Assembly (NCBI GenBank): GCA_903824675.1 | Contig: CAIJXV010000004.1 | Coordinates: 1 to 51,938, forward strand | Length of the DNA: 51,938 nt | Source: an uncultured bacterium | GTDB taxonomy: Bacteria > Verrucomicrobiota > Kiritimatiellia > CAIKKV01 > CAIJXV01 | Direction of reading: 5' to 3' | Part shown: piece by piece, positions 38,627 to 44,906 of the stretch | Layout of the letters: every line of letters begins with the position of its first letter | Numbering within the stretch: the first letter of the stretch is position 1 | Notes under the pieces: model-generated | What the model saw: only the letters and a program-made list of their open reading frames with translations | Databases searched by the model: none | What the model was told of the DNA's origin: nothing | Made by a program: the position numbers and the translations under genes

Positions 38627-39286
38627 TTGAAAGCGATCATTTTGTTGGGTGCGCCCGGGGCCGGGAAGGGGACTTTGGCTGAGGGGATTAAGGCTCGAAC
38701 AAAGTTTATTCACATTTCGACGGGCGACATGTTGCGCGACGCTGTCAAGAAGGGTTCGGCCATTGGGCGCGAGGCAGAGACTTTCATGAAGAGGGGTGAA
38801 TTGGTTCCAGATGACGTCATTTTGCGATTGGTCGAGGAGCGTTTGGATCAGGGATCTCCGGATGATGAATACCTTTTTGATGGTTTTCCCCGAACCTTGG
38901 AGCAGGCTGAAATGTTGTCGGCATCGCTCCGGCGGCGGGGGAGCCGAGTCATGGCGGTGTTTTCTCTGGAAGCGCCTCGGGAATTGCTGATTTCAAGGCT
39001 TTGCGGGCGGCGATTGTGTCGCCAGTGTGGAGCCAGTTACCATGTCGTCAACATCCCCCCTCGCAAAGCCGGTATTTGCGATGTTTGCGGTGGAGAACTT
39101 TATCAGCGGGCCGATGATCAGGAATCAACGATTTTGAATCGCCTTGAAGTTTTTACGCGCCAGACGGAGAGCCTGATCGCCTATTACGAGGGGATGAAGG
39201 TTTTGATCCGGGTGGATGCGGCTCAACATCGCGATCTGGCGGTTGAGGCGATTGTCGGTCACATCCGTAAATTACCTTCGGTATGA
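38627..39286 (+). CDS. adk: Adenylate kinase
   Basis: A 219-residue enzyme, AMP + ATP <-> 2 ADP. The P-loop is GAPGAGKGT (7-15), the AMP site includes STGDMLRDAV, and the signature is LFDGFPRTLEQA. The LID holds four Cys (CRQC and CDVC), the zinc-type LID common outside Enterobacteria. The start is TTG at 38627 with CAGGAG upstream, giving MKAIILLGAPGAGKGT; an in-frame Met upstream overlaps secY and adds 18 non-family residues. The stop overlaps map by 4 bp. Confidence 0.96.
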   Translation: MKAIILLGAPGAGKGTLAEGIKARTKFIHISTGDMLRDAVKKGSAIGREAETFMKRGELVPDDVILRLVEERLDQGSPDDEYLFDGFPRTLEQAEMLSASLRRRGSRVMAVFSLEAPRELLISRLCGRRLCRQCGASYHVVNIPPRKAGICDVCGGELYQRADDQESTILNRLEVFTRQTESLIAYYEGMKVLIRVDAAQHRDLAVEAIVGHIRKLPSV

Positions 39287-40044
39287 TCACGCTTAAAAGC
39301 CCCGATGAGATCGAGCACATGAGGCGCAGCGGGGCCATTGCCGCCAATGTATTAGATGCGGTTCGAAAGCGGATTGGTCCGGGCTTGACCACTCAGGAAT
39401 TGGATGATTTTGCCGCCAGTGAAATGGCACGGGTTGATGCGCAGAGTGCCTTTTTGGGTTATCGAGGTTACCCGGGACATATTTGCATCTCGATCAACGA
39501 CGAGGTCGTTCATGGTATTCCGGGGCCGCGACGGATCGCATTGGGTGATATTGTCAGCGTTGATGTCGGGGTTAAGTATCAAGGGTTCATTGGAGACACG
39601 GCGGATACGGTGGCAGTGGGTGTAACCGATTGGAATGTTCGACGATTGGTTCAATCGACCCAAGACGCCTTGGCTGCGGGGATTGCGGCGATAAAGGTGG
39701 GTGGGCGTATTTCGGATATTTCGCATGCAGTGCAGAGTTTGGTGGAAGCTCGTGGATATTCGGTGGTTCGTGATTTTGTCGGTCACGGGGTGGGGCGGCA
39801 AATGCATGAAGAGCCACAGATTCCAAATTTCGGCCCACCTGGGGAAGGTTGCAAAATCAGGGTGGGAATGACGCTTGCGATCGAGCCGATGGTGAATCTC
39901 GGAGGGTACGAAGTGTCGGTCATGCCGGACAAGTGGACCGTTCGGACGCGCGACCGAAAACCATCGGCCCATTGTGAGCATACGGTTGCGGTATTGGAGG
40001 ATGGTCCGGTCATTTTGACGCTGGTTGATGGGGTCAATAAATAG
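39283..40044 (+). CDS. map: Methionine aminopeptidase, type I
   Basis: A 253-residue cytosolic metallopeptidase removing the initiator Met. Metal ligands are Asp94, Asp105, His168, Glu201 and Glu232, with the substrate His77, all in place (VSVDVGV, GFIGDTADT, GHGVGRQMHEEP, AIEPMV, CEHTVAV). ATGA-coupled to adk, as in many spc operons. infA, which often follows, is not present before rpmJ. Confidence 0.97.
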   Translation: MITLKSPDEIEHMRRSGAIAANVLDAVRKRIGPGLTTQELDDFAASEMARVDAQSAFLGYRGYPGHICISINDEVVHGIPGPRRIALGDIVSVDVGVKYQGFIGDTADTVAVGVTDWNVRRLVQSTQDALAAGIAAIKVGGRISDISHAVQSLVEARGYSVVRDFVGHGVGRQMHEEPQIPNFGPPGEGCKIRVGMTLAIEPMVNLGGYEVSVMPDKWTVRTRDRKPSAHCEHTVAVLEDGPVILTLVDGVNK

Positions 40045-40074
40045 GTTGACAAACCTGCGTAGCAATTATAAAAA
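40043..40074 (+). promoter_or_regulatory. Candidate promoter with dyad before rpmJ (alpha operon)
   Basis: Consensus -35 TTGACA (40046-40051) with TATAAA (40067-40072, 15-bp spacer) or TAAAAA (40069-40074, 17-bp spacer) as -10. A dyad AGGTT-GACA-AACCT (40043-40056) overlaps the -35 and could be an operator. It lies just after the map stop, so rpmJ-rpsM-rpsK-rpsD-rpoA-rplQ may have its own transcript. Confidence 0.55.
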
Positions 40075-40101
40075 TGCTGTTTTGTTTAATGGAGAATAAG
40101 T

Positions 40102-40215
40102 ATGAAGGTCCGAAGTTCCGTCAAACGAATTTGTGAACGCTGCAAGATTGTACGGCGTGCCGGGGTGGTGCGGGTGATTTGCAATAATCCCCGGCATAAA
40201 CAGCGTCAGGGTTAA
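40102..40215 (+). CDS. rpmJ: 50S ribosomal protein L36
   Basis: A 37-residue L36: [20 protein letters not shown] followed by [17 protein letters not shown]. The zinc ligands are Cys11, Cys14, Cys27 and His32. The ATG follows GGAG in AATGGAGAATAAGT. It is the standard 37-38-residue zinc form. Confidence 0.97.
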   Translation: MKVRSSVKRICERCKIVRRAGVVRVICNNPRHKQRQG

Positions 40216-40238
40216 AGGATTGGATAAGGAGATCAGGC

Positions 40239-40637
40239 ATGCCCAGAATTCTTGGTGTGGACATTCCAGGGAAAAAGCGGTTGGAATATGCGTTGACTTA
40301 TGTTTACGGGGTCGGACAGACCTTGGCGGGAGAAGTCATTCGCAAGGCTCGTCTGGATCCGTCAAAAAAAGCGGATGAATTGACCGATGAAGAACTGGCC
40401 CGGATTATTTCCATTTTACAGACGGGTTATCGAATCGAGGGCGATCTGCGGCGTGAGGTGTCCCAAAATATTCGGCGCCTGATCAGTATCGGTAGTTACC
40501 GAGGGTTGCGGCACAAGCGGGGATTACCGGTTCGTGGACAGCGGACCAAGACGAATGCCCGAACCCGCAAGGGACCGCGCCGCACGGTAGGCGCCGTGCG
40601 CGGCAAGGAAGTGCGCTCGGAGGCGCGCAAAACTTAA
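40239..40637 (+). CDS. rpsM: 30S ribosomal protein S13
   Basis: A 132-residue S13 at the head of the 30S subunit: MPRILGVDIPGKKRLEYALT, GSYRGLRHKRGLPVRGQRTK and TNARTRKGPRRTVG. The C-terminal tail (AVRGKEVRSEARKT) is somewhat longer than in E. coli. Strong Shine-Dalgarno AAGGAG. Confidence 0.97.
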   Translation: MPRILGVDIPGKKRLEYALTYVYGVGQTLAGEVIRKARLDPSKKADELTDEELARIISILQTGYRIEGDLRREVSQNIRRLISIGSYRGLRHKRGLPVRGQRTKTNARTRKGPRRTVGAVRGKEVRSEARKT

Positions 40638-40666
40638 AGGCAACAATCCAGCAAAGGTGTTGAAGC

Positions 40667-41152
40667 ATGGCGGACAAGAAGGATAAGGCGGAAGTGACCG
40701 AGACTCCGGTAGCCGGGGAAGCCGGTGCGGCTCCTGTGCAATCGGGTGTGGCTGAAGGGGATGCGGCCAGTCCGGTTAAGCCAGTTAAAGTCAAGGGTGC
40801 CCGCGCGGTGCCCTTTGGAGTGGCGCACGTTTTAGTGACGTTTAATAATACGATCGTCAGTATCACCGACACCAAAGGGGGCGTGCTGGCCTGGAGCACC
40901 TCCGGTCGTGCGGGATTCAAAGGATCCCGTAAAAGCACAGCATTTGCGGCTACCGTAGTGGCGCAAGAAGCGGCGCGACAGGCGGTTGGCCGTGGGATGC
41001 ATGAAATAGAAGTCCGCGTGCAAGGGCCAGGGGCGGGACGTGAATCCGCGATTCGCGCACTTCAATCCTCGGGTTTGAACATCACGGTTGTCAAGGACGT
41101 GACGCCGATGCCGCACAATGGGTGCCGGCCGCGGAAACGCCGTCGCGTTTAA
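40667..41152 (+). CDS. rpsK: 30S ribosomal protein S11 with long N-terminal extension
   Basis: A 161-residue S11. The family core begins around residue 45 ([20 protein letters not shown]) and ends in [16 protein letters not shown]. The first ~43 residues are a low-complexity tail rich in Ala, Glu, Lys, Pro and Gly (starting [14 protein letters not shown]), about 30 residues longer than usual. There is no internal Met before the core, and AAAGGTG precedes the ATG, so the tail is probably real. Confidence 0.96.
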   Translation: MADKKDKAEVTETPVAGEAGAAPVQSGVAEGDAASPVKPVKVKGARAVPFGVAHVLVTFNNTIVSITDTKGGVLAWSTSGRAGFKGSRKSTAFAATVVAQEAARQAVGRGMHEIEVRVQGPGAGRESAIRALQSSGLNITVVKDVTPMPHNGCRPRKRRRV

Positions 41153-41182
41153 TTCAGAAGGAAAGTCAGCAGGAGAATTTGC

Positions 41183-41809
41183 ATGGGGAGATATACCGGA
41201 CCAGCGTGTCGCTTGTGCCGTCGGGAAGGCATGAAGCTATTTTTGAAGGGCGCCCGTTGCCGGATGGCGAAATGTGCCATCGAGACCGGGCGGGTGGCGC
41301 CTGGAATGCACGGCAAACGGCCGCGCAAAATGACGGACTATGGCGTTCAGCTTCGCGAGAAACAGCGCATGCGCCATTATTACGGCATGCAGGAGGGCCA
41401 ATTCCGTCTGTTTTTCGAGCGCGCCCTGCGTCGCCGTGGGATTACAGGCGAAGCTCTGTTGCAGGCCTTGGAGACGCGGCTGGACAACGTTGTTTTTCGC
41501 ATGGGGTTTGCGGCCTCGCACCGCGCGGCCCGGCAGTTGGTGCTGCATGGGCATGTGACGATCAATGGTCACAAGGCTTCCGTGCCCTCCATGAAGGTGC
41601 CGGTTAACGGGGTAGTGGCCATCAAGGCAATGAAGAAAAGCCAAGACTTGGTTCGTCAGGTGTTGGAAGCCGGGCATGTGCCGGAAGTTGCGTCTTGGAT
41701 TGCCTTGGACCGTGAAAATATGAAGGGGGAGCTGTTGCGCATTCCGACTCGGGATGAAATTGCGCCCTTCGTCAACGAACAGTTGGTGGTGGAGTTGTAC
41801 TCCCGATAA
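41183..41809 (+). CDS. rpsD: 30S ribosomal protein S4
   Basis: A 208-residue S4 that nucleates 30S assembly: MGRYTGPACRLCRREGMKLF (with a Cys-x2-Cys start), GMHGKRPRKMTDYGVQLREK and the S4 RNA-binding domain LETRLDNVVFRMGFAASHRA. In many bacteria S4 represses the alpha operon. CAGGAG precedes the ATG. Confidence 0.97.
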   Translation: MGRYTGPACRLCRREGMKLFLKGARCRMAKCAIETGRVAPGMHGKRPRKMTDYGVQLREKQRMRHYYGMQEGQFRLFFERALRRRGITGEALLQALETRLDNVVFRMGFAASHRAARQLVLHGHVTINGHKASVPSMKVPVNGVVAIKAMKKSQDLVRQVLEAGHVPEVASWIALDRENMKGELLRIPTRDEIAPFVNEQLVVELYSR

Positions 41810-41874
41810 TCCGCAGTGTACGCCAGTCATAAACATAACCCAACCGAAATGGGAAGAAGCTGAGGGATACGACG

Positions 41875-42945
41875 ATGCCTATACGACTCAGTCGATTTGA
41901 AATGCCGAAGCGGTTGATTAAAGAAGAATCGACCGCGACCGGAATCTATGCCAAGTTTGTTGCCGAACCCCTGGAATCCGGCTACGGGCGGACGGTGGGG
42001 AATTCCCTGCGGCGAGTGCTGCTTTCGTCGATCGAAGGCGCCGCTTTTACATCAGTCAAGATCACCGGAGCGCCTCATGAGTTTTGCGCTCTGCCGGGTG
42101 TGCGTGAGGATGTCACGGATATCATCCTTAACCTCAAAAAGGTTTTGTTAAAGACGACGTCTCGAGATCCACGAGTTTTGCACCTCAAGGTCAAGGGACC
42201 CGGGGATGTGACAGCAGGAATGATTAAGGCCGATGCGTCGGTGGAAGTATTGAATCCTGACTTGAAAATCGCTACGCTGGCTGAAGATGGAAAAATCGAG
42301 ATGGAAATGGAAGTTCGGTTGGGTCGTGGATTTTGTCCCGCCGAATGGAATAAGGAAGGAATCGAAAACGAAATCGGACGGATTCCGATTGATTCCATTT
42401 TCTCCCCTGTGCGTCGGGTTAATTTCTTTACAGAAAATACCCGGGTGGGGCAACACACTGACTACGACAAGTTGATTTTGGAGATTTGGACTGACGGGCG
42501 GGTGACGCCGGACGAAGCCCTGACCATGTCAGCAGCCATTCTCCGCCACCACTTGGATGTCTTCGTTAATTTCGACAAGGATGTGGTCGAATTTGAGGAA
42601 GCTGAAAAACAGGTGGATTCCGAGCGTGAGCGCTTGCAAAAGGTTTTGGCGATGAGCGTCAACGAAATCGAACTCAGTGTTCGTGCGGCCAATTGCCTGA
42701 ATAACGCCAACTTGACGACGGTTGGTGAACTGGCGCAGAAGACCGAATCCGAGATGTTAAAGTACCGGAATTTCGGGCGAAAATCTCTAAACGAAATTAA
42801 AGCCAAACTTCAGGAACTGGGGATTACCTTAGGAATGAAGATTGACCCGGAGCTATTGAAGGCCTCGGCGCGAACGGCAGCGCTCGCGAATAAGCCGGAG
42901 TCCGCCGGCAAAGACAAGAAGAGTGCGGATAAGGACGAAGAGTAA
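41875..42945 (+). CDS. rpoA: DNA-directed RNA polymerase subunit alpha
   Basis: A 356-residue alpha subunit. The N-terminal assembly domain has EPLESGYGRTVGNSLRRVLL and SSIEGAAFTSVKI. The alpha-CTD (about 268-330) has SVRAANCLNNANLTTVGELA and RNFGRKSLNEIKAKL, with the Arg that contacts UP elements. A charged C-terminal tail (KDKKSADKDEE) extends past the family core. GAGGGA is 8 nt before the chosen ATG; a second ATG at 41902 is possible. Confidence 0.97.
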   Translation: MPIRLSRFEMPKRLIKEESTATGIYAKFVAEPLESGYGRTVGNSLRRVLLSSIEGAAFTSVKITGAPHEFCALPGVREDVTDIILNLKKVLLKTTSRDPRVLHLKVKGPGDVTAGMIKADASVEVLNPDLKIATLAEDGKIEMEMEVRLGRGFCPAEWNKEGIENEIGRIPIDSIFSPVRRVNFFTENTRVGQHTDYDKLILEIWTDGRVTPDEALTMSAAILRHHLDVFVNFDKDVVEFEEAEKQVDSERERLQKVLAMSVNEIELSVRAANCLNNANLTTVGELAQKTESEMLKYRNFGRKSLNEIKAKLQELGITLGMKIDPELLKASARTAALANKPESAGKDKKSADKDEE

Positions 42946-42974
42946 CCGGCCGGGGTGAGGGAGCGAGATCGATC

Positions 42975-43430
42975 ATGCGACATCAAAAAAATTCCGTTAA
43001 ACTGGGGCGCTCACCATCGCATCGCAAGGCGTTGGTGGAGTCCCTAGTCAGCAACTTTATCGCCGAACGGCGTATTCGAACCACGCTGCCAAAGGCGCGA
43101 CAAGCTCGCCAGTTAGCCGAAAAAATGGTGACCTTGGCAAAGCTGAACACGTTGGCGGCCCGACGGCAAGCGATTGCCGTTCTTCAGGATAAAAGCCGCG
43201 TCTCGCAACTTTTTGCCGAGATCGCGCCTCAGTTCAAGGACCGCAAGGGTGGCTATACCCGGATCACCAAGATTGGGCGGCGGATCGGGGATGGGGCTGA
43301 GATGGTCTACTTGGAATGGGTCGGGTTGGCCTATGTTGACCGTCGGAAGAAGGAAAAAACTGAGACCAAAGATCAGCCGGACAAGGCAAAAGATAAATCG
43401 GCCAAGGCAGAGGATAAGCCCGCGACCTGA
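42975..43430 (+). CDS. rplQ: 50S ribosomal protein L17
   Basis: A 151-residue L17: MRHQKNSVKLGRSPSHRKAL, SLVSNFIAERRIRTTLPKAR and GGYTRITKIGRRIGDGAEMV. A Lys/Glu/Ala-rich C-terminal tail of about 30 residues follows the core. Last gene of the cluster, followed at 20 bp by a strong terminator. Confidence 0.97.
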   Translation: MRHQKNSVKLGRSPSHRKALVESLVSNFIAERRIRTTLPKARQARQLAEKMVTLAKLNTLAARRQAIAVLQDKSRVSQLFAEIAPQFKDRKGGYTRITKIGRRIGDGAEMVYLEWVGLAYVDRRKKEKTETKDQPDKAKDKSAKAEDKPAT

Positions 43431-43450
43431 GCCGGTGATAACTGATTAAT

Positions 43451-43492
43451 GAATGCCTTCCGCGAATGGTGCGCGGAAGGCATTCTTTTTTT
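43451..43492 (+). terminator. Intrinsic terminator of the ribosomal super-cluster
   Basis: A perfect 14-bp stem GAATGCCTTCCGCG / CGCGGAAGGCATTC with a 7-nt loop (43451-43485), followed directly by seven T (43486-43492). Textbook rho-independent terminator. The T-run overlaps the stop codon of the convergent minus-strand gene. Confidence 0.97.
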
Positions 43493-44894
43493 ACAGACTG
43501 ACTGGGAGACCCCATCCTTTACTGCGAGGTTTGATTAAGGTTTCATCCAGGTCTTCGGTCGGCAGGTCTGCCGGAATTTCAGCCAGGAATATGATCAGGT
43601 AAACGCTGCCGTCATCCTGACGGACCGGGCGGAAATCGCTTGGTAGCGTGCTGAGGTTCACCGTTACTTCGAAGCCGGATCGACCGGACAGGGCGTTAAA
43701 GCCAGGTAATTCAAGGCAACGGCGAAACGCCTGAGGTCCGCTTTCTGGATGAATCAGAAGCACCAGGACATACCGTCGATTCATGGGCGGCTTGCGTTTG
43801 AAAATAGCACGGGCCTTCAAAGTGCCGGCACTAATCCGGTTCATGCGGGTTGGGATTTGCAAAGGAACCAGGAAGCAATCTTCCTGGGAATTTGGAATCT
43901 GCATGTTAAAGAGCGGCATGTGCCTCTGGGCTTGCTCTGTGAGGCGGCGATCCTCACCTTCAAAGGGATACCCGTCAAATTCAAAGGTCAATCCCGGATT
44001 GGTTTTTTGCAGAAGGGTTTGCCAGTTGAATATTTCGCGGGTCACTTTGTCTTTCAGGGTGGGGCTCGAAGTGACTTCGTCGTGCAAATCATAGAGGAGG
44101 GCAGCATTTGACAGATATCCGGCGAGGGTCGGATTGGCCTTGAACCCGGATTGAGCGGATCGAGCGACCTGTTGAAAAACATTGGATCGGCAAAGTTCAA
44201 AGGTGCCCATGATTTCTGCCTTTTGAGCTTCAGCCGGTTGTGCTGAGATTAAATCATCCTTGAGTTGCCGGGCCTGGAGAAAGGTTTCTATTCGAACCAC
44301 ACACTGGGTTGAAAGATGGAGCAGACGGATGCGGTTCGTTTCGAAATATTCCCCATGAAACGCGAGCAGGAGTTCGTCGATACGGGACTTGTACTCACTT
44401 CGGACATCATGGTACTTGATCATCTCCAAAGTGGATTGTACGGTCTTCCAATCCGAATTGGCATGGGGGCTGGCACGGAACACGGCGGCGGCTTTTTCAA
44501 CGGCCTCTGCAAGCGTCGCATCGGATTTAAGGAAAGGTTCCCATTCCTGTTTGAGCTGATTCAATTGTTTTTTTAATTTAGGGAAACGGGGTTGGATTTG
44601 GGCAATCCGGGCGAGCACATTGCTGACTTCGCTTAAGGGATAGGCCGTTCCGTGTTGGGCGACTGGAATGGCAGCAGCCACGACACTTTTGTCGAGATCC
44701 ATGGTTTCACCACTGGATTCATCGGTGGCGGTCACCCGATCATTTGCCGACTTGAGATTGCGGACCCATTGGCTGGACCCATCGGTCCGGATCAAGAGAT
44801 GTCCGGCGGAGAGAGAGGGAATAGTTCCTAATAAAAGGAGCACAAAAAGCAGGGCGAATTTTACAAAGCGGGATCTCATCCCCATATAATGCAT
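43491..44894 (-). CDS. Secreted protein of unknown function
   Basis: A 467-residue protein that I do not recognise. A signal peptide is clear: RSRFVKFALLFVLLLLG followed by SLSAG. The first mature part (about 30-75) has a short beta-like region, GHLLIRTDGSSQWVRNL; a long helical, Lys/Gln/Glu-rich middle (about 90-290) looks coiled-coil or repeat-like; the C-terminal part (about 310-467) has beta strands and Phe/Pro-rich turns. No catalytic motif is visible. The ATG at 44894 has AGGA 6 nt upstream; a TTG at 44900 would leave no spacing. It starts 12 bp after the stop of the DUF4091-like gene, so the two are probably one operon. Confidence 0.75.
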   Translation of the reverse strand: MHYMGMRSRFVKFALLFVLLLLGTIPSLSAGHLLIRTDGSSQWVRNLKSANDRVTATDESSGETMDLDKSVVAAAIPVAQHGTAYPLSEVSNVLARIAQIQPRFPKLKKQLNQLKQEWEPFLKSDATLAEAVEKAAAVFRASPHANSDWKTVQSTLEMIKYHDVRSEYKSRIDELLLAFHGEYFETNRIRLLHLSTQCVVRIETFLQARQLKDDLISAQPAEAQKAEIMGTFELCRSNVFQQVARSAQSGFKANPTLAGYLSNAALLYDLHDEVTSSPTLKDKVTREIFNWQTLLQKTNPGLTFEFDGYPFEGEDRRLTEQAQRHMPLFNMQIPNSQEDCFLVPLQIPTRMNRISAGTLKARAIFKRKPPMNRRYVLVLLIHPESGPQAFRRCLELPGFNALSGRSGFEVTVNLSTLPSDFRPVRQDDGSVYLIIFLAEIPADLPTEDLDETLIKPRSKGWGLPVSL

Positions 44895-44906
44895 TTTCAA
44901 TCCTAT

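Noticed and set aside
39352-40065. 237-residue minus-strand frame opposite map
   Set aside because: Methionine aminopeptidase on the plus strand has every metal ligand; the antisense frame resembles nothing.
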